DNA of 64,000 nt from DATBVX01 sp963695985 (GCA_963695985.1 CAVOIC010000004.1:62001-126000), one strand, 5' to 3'; counted from the stretch's first letter, positions 7,924-17,411 are shown. Program-made: numbers and translations. The notes: generated by a model from the sequence alone, not told the origin.

Positions 7924-9063
7924 ATGGCCAACGCGAATCCTGAAAAGAAGATCGAGCCCTGGAACGATCCGCACGCTACGCCTTACGTGCGGATCGAGCG
8001 CATGACGAAAAAGTTCGGCGATTTCGTCGCCGTGAACGACGTCTCGCTCAACATCTACCAGCGCGAGGTCTTCTGCCTCCTCGGCGGGTCGGGCTGTGGC
8101 AAGACCACGCTTCTGCGCATGCTCGCCGGGTTCGAGGTGCCGACTTCGGGCACAGTGTTCATCGACGGTGAGGACATGGCCGGCATTCCGCCCTACGAGC
8201 GGCCGGTGAACATGATGTTCCAGTCCTACGCGCTGTTTCCGCACATGACGGTGGAGAAGCAAGTCGGTTTCGGGCTGGAGCAGGAGGGCCTCCCGCGTGC
8301 GGACATCCGCAAGCGCGTCGGCGACATGCTCGAGATCGTCAAGATGACCCCATACGCCAAGCGCAAGCCGCACCAGCTGTCCGGAGGCCAGCGCCAACGC
8401 GTGGCGCTGGCGCGCTCGCTGGTCAAGCGTCCGAAACTGCTGCTGCTCGATGAGCCGCTCGGCGCGCTCGACAGGAAGCTGCGCGAGCACACACAGTTCG
8501 AGCTGGTCAACATCCAGGAACGGCTTGGCGTCACCTTCGTGGTCGTAACACATGACCAGGAGGAATCGATGACGCTGGCATCGCGCATCGGCGTGATGAA
8601 CCACGGCGAGATCGTCCAGGTGGGCACACCCACCGATATCTACGAGTATCCCAATTCACGCTTCGTGGCGGACTTCATCGGCTCGGTGAACATGTTCGAG
8701 GGCCGCCTGGTCGAAGACGAGCCCGACCACGTGCGCATCGAATCCGGAGAATTGGGCGGAACATTTTTCGTCGATCACGGCGTAAGCGCGCCTCCGGGAG
8801 GCATCGTCTGGGTGGCGCTGCGCCCGGAGAAGATCGCACTGTCGCGCGAGGCGCCGCCGGGCAACGAGAACCGGGCGCGCGCCACGGTGAAGGAAATTGC
8901 CTACATGGGCGATTTGTCCATCTACCTCACCCAGCTCACGAACGGCAAGATCGTGCGCGTGACCCAGCCCAATACGGTGCGCCACCCGGAAGACCGCATC
9001 ACCTGGGACGAACAGGTCTACCTGCACTGGCATCCTTCCAGCGGTGTCGTGGTCACGCAATGA
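7924..9063 (+). CDS. potG: Putrescine ABC transporter ATP-binding protein
   Basis: 379 residues. The ABC domain has Walker A GGSGCGKTT (54-62), signature LSGGQ (152-156) and Walker B LLLLDEP (172-178), then the D-loop and H-loop in VVVTHDQEES. A TOBE domain makes up the last ~110 residues (IVWVALRPEKIAL). It powers the PotHI permease at the cytoplasmic face. Translation is taken from ATG 7924; a TTG two codons earlier is also in frame. potH begins almost at its stop codon. Family and operon position make the assignment strong; the substrate follows from the PotF neighbour. Confidence 0.94.
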   Translation: MANANPEKKIEPWNDPHATPYVRIERMTKKFGDFVAVNDVSLNIYQREVFCLLGGSGCGKTTLLRMLAGFEVPTSGTVFIDGEDMAGIPPYERPVNMMFQSYALFPHMTVEKQVGFGLEQEGLPRADIRKRVGDMLEIVKMTPYAKRKPHQLSGGQRQRVALARSLVKRPKLLLLDEPLGALDRKLREHTQFELVNIQERLGVTFVVVTHDQEESMTLASRIGVMNHGEIVQVGTPTDIYEYPNSRFVADFIGSVNMFEGRLVEDEPDHVRIESGELGGTFFVDHGVSAPPGGIVWVALRPEKIALSREAPPGNENRARATVKEIAYMGDLSIYLTQLTNGKIVRVTQPNTVRHPEDRITWDEQVYLHWHPSSGVVVTQ

Positions 9064-9087
9064 TCGATGCAGAGTGAAGGGAACGGC

Positions 9088-10092
9088 ATGGCGCGGCAGG
9101 CGTACGTCTCACTGGGTGAGCTCATCAGCCACGCGCTGGCGCGACTGATCGAGGGTGTCACCCACAGCCCGCCGTACCAGTGGTCGCAACGCTGGCTGCG
9201 ACAGCGCGGCATCCGCGGCCGCGGACTGGTCATCGGCGTTCCGTACCTCTGGTCACTGCTGTTCTTCGCTATCCCGTTCGTCATCGTCCTGAAGATCGCC
9301 TTCTCGGAGACGCAGCTGGCGATGCCGCCCTATGCGCCGCTGATCGAGTGGCTGGGTGAGCAGGCGCTGGCGATCAAGCTGCATTTCGCCAACTTCACGT
9401 TCCTGCTCAAGGACCCGCTGTACACGCGCGCGTACATGACCTCGCTCGAGATCGCGGGCGTGTCCACGGTGTTTTGCCTGCTGATCGGCTATCCGATGGC
9501 CTACGGCATCGCACGCGCCACGCCGGCGTGGCGCAACGTGCTGCTGATGATGGTCGTGTTGCCGTTCTGGACGTCGTTCCTGCTGCGTGTGTACGCGTGG
9601 ATCGGCCTGCTGCGCAGTAACGGCGTGATCAACAACGTACTGATGGCGCTCGGTATCATCGATCAGCCGCTGGTGATGCTGCAGACCGACTTCGCGGTGT
9701 ACGTCGGCATCGTGTACTCGTACCTGCCATTCATGGTGCTGCCGCTCTACGCCAATCTGGAGAAGATGGATCTCACGCTGCTGGAAGCCGCGGCCGATCT
9801 GGGCTGCCGTCCCACCAAGGCGTTCTTCAGGATCACCCTGCCGCTGTCCATGTCCGGCATCATTGCCGGGGCGATGCTGGTGTTCATCCCGGCGGTGGGC
9901 GAGTTCGTGATTCCCTCGCTTCTGGGCGGGCCGGACTCGCTGATGATCGGCAAGGTGCTGTGGAACGAATTCTTCAACAACCGCGACTGGCCGGTGGCGA
10001 GTGCGGTCGCGATCGCGATGCTGATCCTGCTGGTGGTGCCGATCATGGTATTCCAGTACTTCCAGGGCCGGCAGATGACGGCACACCGCTGA
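9088..10092 (+). CDS. potH: Putrescine ABC transporter permease PotH
   Basis: 334 residues with six predicted membrane segments, the first at SLLFFAIPFVIVLKIAF. The cytoplasmic EAA loop, EAAADLGCRPTKAFFRITLP, that docks to the ATPase is intact. AAGGGA before ATG 9088 favours this start, although an in-frame ATG at 9067, right after the potG stop, would add seven residues. It pairs with PotI as a heterodimer in the inner membrane. Its stop overlaps the potI start (TGATG), indicating translational coupling. Confidence 0.92.
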   Translation: MARQAYVSLGELISHALARLIEGVTHSPPYQWSQRWLRQRGIRGRGLVIGVPYLWSLLFFAIPFVIVLKIAFSETQLAMPPYAPLIEWLGEQALAIKLHFANFTFLLKDPLYTRAYMTSLEIAGVSTVFCLLIGYPMAYGIARATPAWRNVLLMMVVLPFWTSFLLRVYAWIGLLRSNGVINNVLMALGIIDQPLVMLQTDFAVYVGIVYSYLPFMVLPLYANLEKMDLTLLEAAADLGCRPTKAFFRITLPLSMSGIIAGAMLVFIPAVGEFVIPSLLGGPDSLMIGKVLWNEFFNNRDWPVASAVAIAMLILLVVPIMVFQYFQGRQMTAHR

Positions 10093-10931
10093 TGCAGCGC
10101 CGCTCCTTCTTCGTGCTGACCATGCTCGCGTTCGGGTTCGCGTTCCTGTACATCCCGATCCTGTCGATGGTCGTGTTCTCCTTCAACGTATCGAAGCTGG
10201 TGACGGTGTGGGGCGGCTTCTCCACCAAGTGGTACGCGGCCCTGTTTCACGATGCGCAGATGCTCAATTCGGCGCAGCTGAGCATCAAGATCGCGAGCCT
10301 CAACGCCACGGGCGCGGTGATCCTGGGCACCGTAGCCGGACTGGTGCTGGCGCGCTTCGGCAGCTTCAAGGGACGCACCCTGCTGTCCGGCATGACCACG
10401 GCACCACTGGTGATGCCGGAAGTCATCACCGGCCTGTCGCTGCTGCTGCTGTTCGTCGCCATGGAGCAGGCCTTCGGCTGGCCGCAGGGGCGCGGTGTCA
10501 CGACCATCACGCTGGCGCACATCACGTTCTCGATGGCGTACGTGACGGTCGTCGTGCAATCGCGCCTCACCACGTTCGATGAGGCCCTGGAAGAGGCGGC
10601 CATGGATCTCGGTGCGCGGCCGGCGAAGGTGTTTTTCGTCATCACGCTGCCGATCATCCTGCCGGCGATCATCTCGGGCTGGTTGCTGGCCTTCACGCTG
10701 TCGTGGGACGATCTGGTCATCACCAGTTTCGTTTCCGGGCCGGGCTCGACCACGCTGCCGATGCTGATCTTCTCGAAGGTGCGCCTGGGCGTGAGTCCCG
10801 ACATTAACGCGCTTGCCACGATTCTGGTGTCGATCGTGACCGTCGGCATCGTCGCCTCGGCCCTGTGGATGCAGCGCCAGGAGCGTATCCGGCAGCGCGA
10901 CGTGCAGATGGCATTGGCTGCGAACGAATAG
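10092..10931 (+). CDS. potI: Putrescine ABC transporter permease PotI
   Basis: 279 residues, a second permease subunit with about six membrane helices. It begins MQRRSFFVLTMLAFGFAFLYIPILSMVVFSFN, typical of PotI/PotC, and has the EAA motif EEAAMDLGARPAKVFFVITLP. The ATG overlaps the potH stop by one base. The open frame extends further upstream inside potH but in the wrong phase for that gene. It completes the PotFGHI importer. Its TAG stop directly abuts the ATG of the glucokinase gene, so the operon continues. Confidence 0.92.
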   Translation: MQRRSFFVLTMLAFGFAFLYIPILSMVVFSFNVSKLVTVWGGFSTKWYAALFHDAQMLNSAQLSIKIASLNATGAVILGTVAGLVLARFGSFKGRTLLSGMTTAPLVMPEVITGLSLLLLFVAMEQAFGWPQGRGVTTITLAHITFSMAYVTVVVQSRLTTFDEALEEAAMDLGARPAKVFFVITLPIILPAIISGWLLAFTLSWDDLVITSFVSGPGSTTLPMLIFSKVRLGVSPDINALATILVSIVTVGIVASALWMQRQERIRQRDVQMALAANE

Positions 10932-11663
10932 ATGATCCGTCTCGGTCTTGACGTTGGCGGCAGCTCGATCAAGGGCGCCGCCGTGGATATCACGACGGGC
11001 GAGCTGGTCCGCCCGCCGGTGAGCGTCGACACCCCTCAGCCCGCTACGCCGATGGCGGTTACCGATGCGATTGAAGCGCTGGTCGCGCGCCTGGGTGTCA
11101 ACGGGCCGATCGGGGTCGCGGTGCCGAGTGTGGTGAAGGGTGGCGTGACCTGGACCGCGGCCAACATCGACCCGAGCTGGATCGGCGCCCCCATCGAGGC
11201 TGTGATCGCCAAGCGTCTCGACCGGCCGATCACGCTGCTCAATGACGGCGATGCGGCCGGCATGGCCGAAATGCAGCTCGGCTCGGGACGCGGGCGGCGC
11301 GGCACGGTGATGGTGTTGACCTTCGGCACCGGTATCGGCACGGCGCTGTTCATCGATGGCAAATTGCTGCCGAACACGGAGCTCGGTCACATCGAGGTCG
11401 GTGGAGTCGAAGCGGAGCACCTCGCCTCGGGGCGCACTCGCAGGGTGGAGCAGCTCGATTGGCGCAAGTGGGCGGAGCGCGTCAATCCGGTGCTGGCCAA
11501 GTACCAGTCACTGTTCTGGCCGGACCTGTTCATCGTCGGTGGTGGCGTTACCGGGCACTACTCCGAGTTTGCGGGGCTGCTGCAGTCGCGTGTCGAAATC
11601 CAGCCGGCGAAGTTCCGCGCACACGCCGGCATCGTGGGTGCTGCTCTCGCAACCAGCACCTGA
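10932..11663 (+). CDS. ppgK: Polyphosphate glucokinase-type ROK kinase
   Basis: 243 residues of the ROK/PPGK group. Motifs: phosphate-1 LDVGGSSIKGA at the N-terminus, the catalytic region LLNDGDAAGMAEMQLG, phosphate-2 LTFGTGIGTALF and PNTELGHIE, with a C-terminal PDLFIVGGGVTG. PPGK enzymes phosphorylate glucose from polyphosphate or ATP in the cytosol. It starts on the base after potI stops, so it is translated from the polyamine operon message, an unusual setting with no obvious metabolic link. Polyphosphate versus ATP preference cannot be read from the sequence. Confidence 0.88.
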   Translation: MIRLGLDVGGSSIKGAAVDITTGELVRPPVSVDTPQPATPMAVTDAIEALVARLGVNGPIGVAVPSVVKGGVTWTAANIDPSWIGAPIEAVIAKRLDRPITLLNDGDAAGMAEMQLGSGRGRRGTVMVLTFGTGIGTALFIDGKLLPNTELGHIEVGGVEAEHLASGRTRRVEQLDWRKWAERVNPVLAKYQSLFWPDLFIVGGGVTGHYSEFAGLLQSRVEIQPAKFRAHAGIVGAALATST

Positions 11664-11670
11664 GCCGCTC

Positions 11671-12828
11671 ATGCGATTCACTTCGAAGCTTCCTGATGTG
11701 GGAACGACGATCTTCACCGTCGTGACGCAGCGTGCGCAGGAGCTGGGCGCGATCAACCTGGCGCAGGGATTCCCGGACTACGACATCGCGCCGGAGCTCT
11801 GTGATCTGCTCGACAAGCACGTGCGTGCCGGGCGCAACCAGTACGCACCGATGATGGGTGTGCCGGAGCTGCGCGAGGAAATCGCGCGCAAGCTCGCGCG
11901 CACGCAGGCCGTCACGGTGGATCCGGAGCACGAGATCACGATTACCGTTGGTGGAACCGAAGCGCTGTTCTCGGCGGTCTGCGGCTGTGTTTCGCCCGGA
12001 GATGAGGTGATCGTCTTTGATCCGGCGTACGACTCGTATGATCCCGCGGTGCGCCTGGCGGGTGGCCGGTGCGTGCATGTGCCGCTGGAGCTGCCGCGAT
12101 TCGACATGCCCTGGGAGCGTTTCAAGGCGGCACTTTCGCCGCGCACCCGACTCGTGATCCTCAACAATCCGCACAACCCCACGTGCCGGGTCCTCGAACG
12201 GGCCGAGCTCGATACGCTGGCCGAGTTGTTGCGCGCCACGGATGCACTGGTACTGTCCGATGAGGTGTACGAACACCTGGTACTCGACGGTCGCAGGCAC
12301 TACTCGGTATTGAGCCATCCGGAGCTGCGTGCGCGGGCCTTCGCCGCTTTTTCGTTCGGCAAGACGTTTCACGCGACCGGCTGGCGGCTCGGGTATTGCG
12401 TGGCGCCCCCCGCGCTCACGGCCGAGTTCCGCAAAGTGCATCAGTTCAATACGTTTACCGTGTTTACGCCGGTGCAGTACGCCATCGCCGAATATCTGCG
12501 CACCTTCCCGCAGCGCCTGGCTGAACTGCCGGAATTCTTCGCGCGCAAGCGCGACCTGTTCTGCGGGCTGCTGGAGGGTTCCGGCTTCACCTGGACGCCA
12601 GCACAGGGCACATACTTCCAGCTGCTGGATTTCTCCGCGTTGAGCGACGAGGACGATATGGGTTTTGCGGAACGCCTGCTGCGCGAAGCCGGTGTCGCCT
12701 CGATTCCGCTCGCGCCGTTCTATCAGCACCCGCCGAAACTCACCGTGGTGCGGTTCTGTTTCGCCAAGCGGGACGAGACACTCGCTGCGGGCGCGGCACG
12801 GCTGCGGCAGTGGCGGCCACGCAAGTGA
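11671..12828 (+). CDS. Methionine-type class I/II aminotransferase (YbdL-like)
   Basis: 385 residues, fold-type I PLP enzyme. The Schiff-base lysine is Lys231 in FSFGKTFHATGWRLGY, the signature of the kynurenine/methionine aminotransferase branch; NNPHNPTCRVL and the C-terminal VVRFCFAKRDETL arginine segment bind PLP and the carboxylate. It starts 7 bases after ppgK and probably belongs to the same operon. YbdL relatives transaminate methionine and other amino acids to 2-oxo acids; kynurenine or glutamine transamination is also possible. The ATG at 11671 gives the normal family N-terminus (KLPDVGTTIFTVV). Confidence 0.85.
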   Translation: MRFTSKLPDVGTTIFTVVTQRAQELGAINLAQGFPDYDIAPELCDLLDKHVRAGRNQYAPMMGVPELREEIARKLARTQAVTVDPEHEITITVGGTEALFSAVCGCVSPGDEVIVFDPAYDSYDPAVRLAGGRCVHVPLELPRFDMPWERFKAALSPRTRLVILNNPHNPTCRVLERAELDTLAELLRATDALVLSDEVYEHLVLDGRRHYSVLSHPELRARAFAAFSFGKTFHATGWRLGYCVAPPALTAEFRKVHQFNTFTVFTPVQYAIAEYLRTFPQRLAELPEFFARKRDLFCGLLEGSGFTWTPAQGTYFQLLDFSALSDEDDMGFAERLLREAGVASIPLAPFYQHPPKLTVVRFCFAKRDETLAAGAARLRQWRPRK

Positions 12829-12862
12829 GGGGGCAGTCGGACGCGTACCGTTCCTGGGTGCT

Positions 12863-14027
12863 CTAGCGCAGCCCGGTCTCCTGGCGCGCAATCACGAGCC
12901 GCTGGATCTCGCTGGTGCCCTCGTAGATTTCCGTGATCTTGGCATCGCGGAAATAGCGCTCGAGCGGCATCTCCTTGCTGTAGCCCATGCCGCCGTGAAT
13001 CTGCAACGCTTCGTGAGTGATGTACATCGCCGACTCCGAGGCGTACAGCTTGGCGGTGCTGGCCTCGAGGGTATTGCGCCGACCGGATTTCGCGGCTTCG
13101 CGTTTGTTCCACGCCGCCCGATAAGTCAGCAGGCGCGACGCCTCGAGCCGGCATTTCATGTCCGCGAGCTTGGACTGGATCATCTGGAAAGCTTCCGATC
13201 GGGGCGCCGAAGGCCTGCCGCTCACGGGCGTATTGCAGTGCCGCCTCGTACGCCGCGCGCGAGATTCCGGTGGCCTGCGCCGCGATCCCGACGCGGCCGG
13301 CGTCGAGAATCGTCATGGCGATCAGAAATCCCTGGCCTTCATCGCCGAGTCGATTCTCCACTGGACAGCGATAGTCGACGAATTCGACCTCGCAGGTCGC
13401 CGAGGCGCGTATGCCAAGCTTCGGTTCGGTCTTGCCGCGCACGTAACCCTTCTGCTTGGTATCGATGAGGAAAGCCGAAATGCCCTTCGCTTTCCGGTCC
13501 GGATTAATGGTCGCGAACAGCACCATGTAGCGCGCGACCGGCCCGGAGGTGATCCAGGACTTCTTGCCGTTGATGAGATAGTGCGTACCGTCCTTGGAGA
13601 GCACCGCACGGGCGCGCATGCCGGCGGCGTCGGAGCCGGACTGCGGCTCGGTGAGGCCGTAGCAGCCGACCTCCTTGCCGCTCGCGACTGGTGTGAGAAA
13701 TTCGCGGCGCTGCCGCTCGGTGCCGAACTGCAGGATGCCGTTGCAATAGAGCGAGTTGTTCACCGACACGATGGTCGAATGCGCGGCATCTGCGGCGGCG
13801 ATCTCCTCCATCACCAGCACGAAACTCAGGGGGTCGAGTCCCGCGCCGCCGTACTGCTCCGGCACCTCGATACCCATGAATCCGAGCTCCCCGGCCTTGG
13901 CGATCGTGGGCGAGGGGAATTCGCCGCTGGCGTCGTACTTCGCGGCGACTGGCGCGATCTCCTTCTGCGCGAATTCGCGTGCTGCCGCCTGGATCATCAA
14001 CTGTTCTTCGGTGAATCGGAAATCCAT
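12863..14027 (-). pseudogene. Acyl-CoA dehydrogenase, one +1 frameshift
   Basis: Reads as a complete ~387-residue FAD-dependent acyl-CoA dehydrogenase if one base is removed near 13188-13190 (minus-strand TTT where TT keeps frame). Before the shift: MDFRFTEEQLMIQ, the FAD/substrate motif GCYGLTEPQSGSD and WITSG. After it: FQMIQSKLADMKCRLEASR, LQIHGGMGYSKE and the catalytic Glu in ITEIYEGTSEIQRLVIARQ. Both parts look well conserved, so the indel is recent or a sequence error. The enzyme makes the first oxidation of fatty or branched-chain acyl-CoA; the exact chain is unknown. It shares a 47-base divergent promoter region with the next gene. Confidence 0.85.
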
Positions 14028-14056
14028 GGATTGATCTGCCTGGGGAGGGGCCGAGC

Positions 14057-14064
14057 ATTATAAT
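14057..14064. promoter_or_regulatory. Palindromic -10 element serving both divergent genes
   Basis: ATTATAAT reads the same on both strands, giving a perfect TATAAT in each direction within the 47-base gap. Rightwards, the hexamer ends 10 bases before the ATG at 14075, predicting a leaderless or nearly leaderless mRNA. Leftwards it lies 30 bases from the ATG at 14027. No strong -35 is seen. Confidence 0.5.
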
Positions 14065-14074
14065 CTGCCGGCCC

Positions 14075-15247
14075 ATGAAAAAGCCCACGCGCGTCAATCA
14101 TCCGCCGTCGGTCGAGCTGCCTGCCGACAACCGCTCGCTCGTGGCGCCGATCTATCAGTCCGTGAAGTTCGAATTCGACACGGTGGAGGAGACGCAGCGC
14201 AATCTGCGCGGTGAGCGTGCCGGCTTCTTCTATTCGCGCCGGTCCAACCCGACCCTCAGGCAGCTCGAGATGCTGGTGGCGGAGCTGCAGGGGCGGGAAG
14301 AAGCGCTCGTCACGAGCTCGGGCGTAGCGGCGATCGGCCACTGCCTGCTGGCATTGCTCAAGCAGGGCGATCACGTGCTGTGCTTCATCGACACCTACGG
14401 CCCCACGCGGCACATGATCAAGCGCGTGCTGGCACGTTTTGGCGTGAGCCACACGATGCTGTCGATCGAAGATCTGGAAGGCGTGGAGCGCACCCTGGCG
14501 CAGACTCCAACGCGCCTGGTGATCCTCGAAAGCCCGACCAATCCCGTGACCAAGATCGCCGATCTCGAGCGCCTGACGCACATGGCGCGCGCACACGGAG
14601 CGCTCACGGTGCTCGACAATACGTTTGCAGGCCTGCACAACCATGGCCAATACGACATCGATGTGTTCGTGCACAGCCTGACGAAGTACGCCTCCGGACA
14701 CGGCGATGTAATGGGTGGCGCGGTGATCGCGCGTGCAGAGCTGATCCGTGCCATGCGCACCGACTTCGTGACCCTGGGAGCGTTCCTCGATCCGCACGCG
14801 GCATTCCTTATCCTGCGCGGTCTCAAGACCTACTTCCTGCGCAGCCGTGAGCAGAGCGCCAATGCGATGCGCGTGGCGCGATTCCTGGCCAATCACCCGC
14901 AGGTCGCGCACGTCTTCTACCCGGGCCTGGAAGCCCACCCACAGCACGCACTGGCGCGCACGCAGATGCACGACTTTGGCAGCATCGTGAGCTTCGACAT
15001 CCGCGGCGGGGCGGAGGCCGCTCGTCAATTCGCCGATGCGTTGCAGCTGTTCGCCCGCGCGGCGAGCCTCGGTTCCACCGAGTCGCTGGTGATGCCGCCG
15101 CAGTTGCTGCGTAGCCGCGACCTGACAGCGGAACAGGTCAAGCTCTCCGGCGTTTCGGAAAGCACAGTGCGCCTCTCAGTCGGCATCGAGGATGCGGATG
15201 ACCTCATCGCGGACCTGGGGCAGGCGCTAAAGCGTGCGAGCGCCTGA
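14075..15247 (+). CDS. Cys/Met-metabolism PLP enzyme (cystathionine synthase/lyase or methionine gamma-lyase family)
   Basis: 390 residues of the trans-sulfuration family. PLP binds Lys204 in HSLTKYASGHGDVMGG; upstream are SSGVAAIGHCLLALLKQGDHVL and ESPTNPVTKIADL, and the tail STVRLSVGIEDADDLIADL binds the substrate carboxylate. The family covers gamma-synthase, beta/gamma-lyase and sulfhydrylase activities, which cannot be separated here; the loop before the lysine is not diagnostic. With a methionine-type aminotransferase 1 kb away, a role in methionine or homocysteine turnover is plausible. Almost no 5' leader is predicted from the promoter position. Confidence 0.87.
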   Translation: MKKPTRVNHPPSVELPADNRSLVAPIYQSVKFEFDTVEETQRNLRGERAGFFYSRRSNPTLRQLEMLVAELQGREEALVTSSGVAAIGHCLLALLKQGDHVLCFIDTYGPTRHMIKRVLARFGVSHTMLSIEDLEGVERTLAQTPTRLVILESPTNPVTKIADLERLTHMARAHGALTVLDNTFAGLHNHGQYDIDVFVHSLTKYASGHGDVMGGAVIARAELIRAMRTDFVTLGAFLDPHAAFLILRGLKTYFLRSREQSANAMRVARFLANHPQVAHVFYPGLEAHPQHALARTQMHDFGSIVSFDIRGGAEAARQFADALQLFARAASLGSTESLVMPPQLLRSRDLTAEQVKLSGVSESTVRLSVGIEDADDLIADLGQALKRASA

Positions 15248-15284
15248 CGGCCGGGGCGCGCATCAGACCTGGGAGCGGATACCG

Positions 15285-15638
15285 ATGGCGATCAAGACCC
15301 GATCTTCCGATCCGAGCATGCGGTCATTGCACCCGTTCAATCTTCATTTTTTCAAAGGCGTTGGCGTTGCCTGTGTACTGCTCGGCGGTGCGCTCCTCAT
15401 CGGCATCCTCGGCTATCGATTCATCGCTGGATTTGCCTGGATCGACGCCCTGCTGGACGCGGCGATGATCCTGGCCGGCATGGGCCAGATCAATCCGCTC
15501 ACTTCCAACGCGGCAAAGGTCTTCGCCGCCATGTATGCGCTCTTGTCAGGGCTGGTGTTTCTCACCGCGGCCGGTGCAATCCTTGCGCCCATATTTCATC
15601 ACGTGCTCGATCGCTTCCATATCGAGGGCCAAAGGTAG
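15285..15638 (+). CDS. Small membrane protein, possibly ion-channel-like
   Basis: 117 residues from an ATG preceded by GGGAG. Three hydrophobic stretches: GVGVACVLLGGALLIGILGY (~25-45), a short middle segment (DALLDAAMILAGMG) and FAAMYALLSGLVFLTAAGAIL (~85-105). The middle stretch with GMGQINPLTSNAAK resembles a re-entrant loop between two helices, as in small potassium-channel-like proteins, but a TVGYG filter is absent, so function stays open. It lies 38 bases after the PLP enzyme on the same strand and may share its transcript. It converges with aceK, with no clear terminator between. Confidence 0.7.
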   Translation: MAIKTRSSDPSMRSLHPFNLHFFKGVGVACVLLGGALLIGILGYRFIAGFAWIDALLDAAMILAGMGQINPLTSNAAKVFAAMYALLSGLVFLTAAGAILAPIFHHVLDRFHIEGQR

Positions 15639-15659
15639 CCCTCGCCCGGCACCCTCGTC

Positions 15660-17411
15660 CTAGTAACTGCTGGCCACGCGCACGCTGTGGGGGTGATAGG
15701 GCAGGACCTCCATCAGCTCACCGCCCGAGTGTCGCTGCTGCACGTGACGCCAGAAGTCCGCCGTCAGAATTTCCCCGTGCACGTCGAGGAATAGCTGTTG
15801 CAACTCGGTATCGAATCCCAGAAAAGCCATGAAGGTTTCGGGAAAGACATCGTTGTCGGCAACGTAGAACCAGGCCTCCGCGCGCATTTCGTCTTCGTCG
15901 CAGGTGGGCGGGGGCATGTCGCGAAAGTGACAGTCCGTCACGCGGCACAGCTCGTCGTAGTCGTAGAAAATCACGCGACCGTGGCGCGTGACGCCGAAAT
16001 TCTTCAGCAGCAGGTCGCCGGCAAAAATATTCGTGTAGGCAAGATCGCGAATCGCCTGCCCGTAATCGAGCACGGCCTTCTCCACGGCCTCGCGCGGCTC
16101 GCTGCCGAGGTACAGGTTGAGCGGCGTCAAGCGTCGCTCGATGTACATGTGATCGAAGATCAGGTCTGCGCCGTCGACGTGCACGCTGCCCGCTGCCTCG
16201 GTGGAGAGTTCCTGCAGCAGCTCGGGTGCGAAGCGCTTCCTGGGAAAGCGCAAGCGGCGAAACTCCTGCGCGTCCACGAGCCTACCGGCGCGGTCGTGCT
16301 TGAAGACCAGCTCGTACTTCGCCATCACTTCCTGGCGCAGGATGGTCTTGGGATACGGGAAGCGGTCGCGGATCACCTTGAACACGATGTCGAACGAGGG
16401 CAGGGTGAAGCAGATCATCACCAGGCCACGATCCCCGGGCGCGTGCACGAAGTGGTCATCGGATTGCTGCAGGTGGCGGAACAGCTCCCGGTAGCGCTCG
16501 GTCTTGCCCTGCTTAGCGCGGCCCAGCACGGTGAAGAGCTCGCTCACCGGCTTGCGCGGCAACATCGACTTCAGGAACACGACGGCCTCGCCGACGCGCT
16601 CCAGGTCGACGTGAAAGTAGGAGCGTGCGAAGCTGAAGACGATGCTGACATCGGCCTCGCGCATCATCACGGCGTCCACCAGCACGCCGCGGTCGGTATT
16701 CTTGAGCGCAATGACCAGCGGCAGTCTCCAGCCGCGCCCGGTGACCCGTCCCACTAGGTAGGCCCGCGTCATCTGGTAGAACACCGGCCGGATGATCTCG
16801 ATCTGTTCGACGGCGCGCCGTTCGCCCATTTGCTCGCCGTAGGCAGAGACCTCGGCGCTGACGTGGGCCACGCTGCGGTCGAAGTCCTTCCACGGAGTGT
16901 GGAAACGGAAATCGGCGAGGATCTGTTCGCACATCAGCTCGACCGAGCCGCGGTTGATGTAAGTGTTGGTAACTACGTGCGAGGTGATGCTGCCGAGCGG
17001 ATCGAGGTCCAACGCAACGAATTCCAGATCAGGCGCCACGCCGACAGTGCCGAACAGGCGCCGCGTGATGGAGCTGAAGAAAGTCTTGGTGAACTCGGTG
17101 TCCGGCAGCGACTCGACCAGCGCGGCGAAGTGCGCGCGTACCGCACGCCACAGGTCGCGATCGAGCGCGGCGGCGCCGAGCTTGACCCTTAGCTGCGCGA
17201 TCGTGGCATTGACGGACCGGTCGTACAGCTCGATGCGCTCGACCGCATCGCGCTGGCTGGCGCGCCAGTCGCGAGCCTCGAACTGGGCCGGCGCGCGGCG
17301 CGTGATGGCTCTGAATTCGTCGTTGTAGTCGACGAACGCCGCCGCGATGTCGTGCGCGGCCTGCAGTGCGAGGGGCGAAACGTGCGGGACGTGAGGTGCG
17401 GGCGGCGGCAC
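15660..17411 (-). CDS. aceK: Isocitrate dehydrogenase kinase/phosphatase
   Basis: 583 residues, the normal AceK length. An N-terminal regulatory half precedes the kinase-like half: the ATP loop region HAPGDRGLVMICFTLPSFDIVFKVI, the lysine-bearing FKVIRDRFPYPKT, and the catalytic/metal segment GRVIFYDYDELCR. It phosphorylates and dephosphorylates isocitrate dehydrogenase to divert isocitrate to the glyoxylate shunt. The start is a GTG 17 bases after the icd stop, so substrate and regulator are in one operon. In E. coli aceK is instead with aceBA. No aceA or aceB is present in this window. Confidence 0.96.
   Translation of the reverse strand: MPPPAPHVPHVSPLALQAAHDIAAAFVDYNDEFRAITRRAPAQFEARDWRASQRDAVERIELYDRSVNATIAQLRVKLGAAALDRDLWRAVRAHFAALVESLPDTEFTKTFFSSITRRLFGTVGVAPDLEFVALDLDPLGSITSHVVTNTYINRGSVELMCEQILADFRFHTPWKDFDRSVAHVSAEVSAYGEQMGERRAVEQIEIIRPVFYQMTRAYLVGRVTGRGWRLPLVIALKNTDRGVLVDAVMMREADVSIVFSFARSYFHVDLERVGEAVVFLKSMLPRKPVSELFTVLGRAKQGKTERYRELFRHLQQSDDHFVHAPGDRGLVMICFTLPSFDIVFKVIRDRFPYPKTILRQEVMAKYELVFKHDRAGRLVDAQEFRRLRFPRKRFAPELLQELSTEAAGSVHVDGADLIFDHMYIERRLTPLNLYLGSEPREAVEKAVLDYGQAIRDLAYTNIFAGDLLLKNFGVTRHGRVIFYDYDELCRVTDCHFRDMPPPTCDEDEMRAEAWFYVADNDVFPETFMAFLGFDTELQQLFLDVHGEILTADFWRHVQQRHSGGELMEVLPYHPHSVRVASSY

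Noticed and set aside
9747..11420. A 557-codon open frame antisense to potH, potI and ppgK
   Set aside because: Low-complexity His/Arg/Gln/Asp-rich translation typical of the complement of GC-rich genes; the plus-strand genes have full family motifs.
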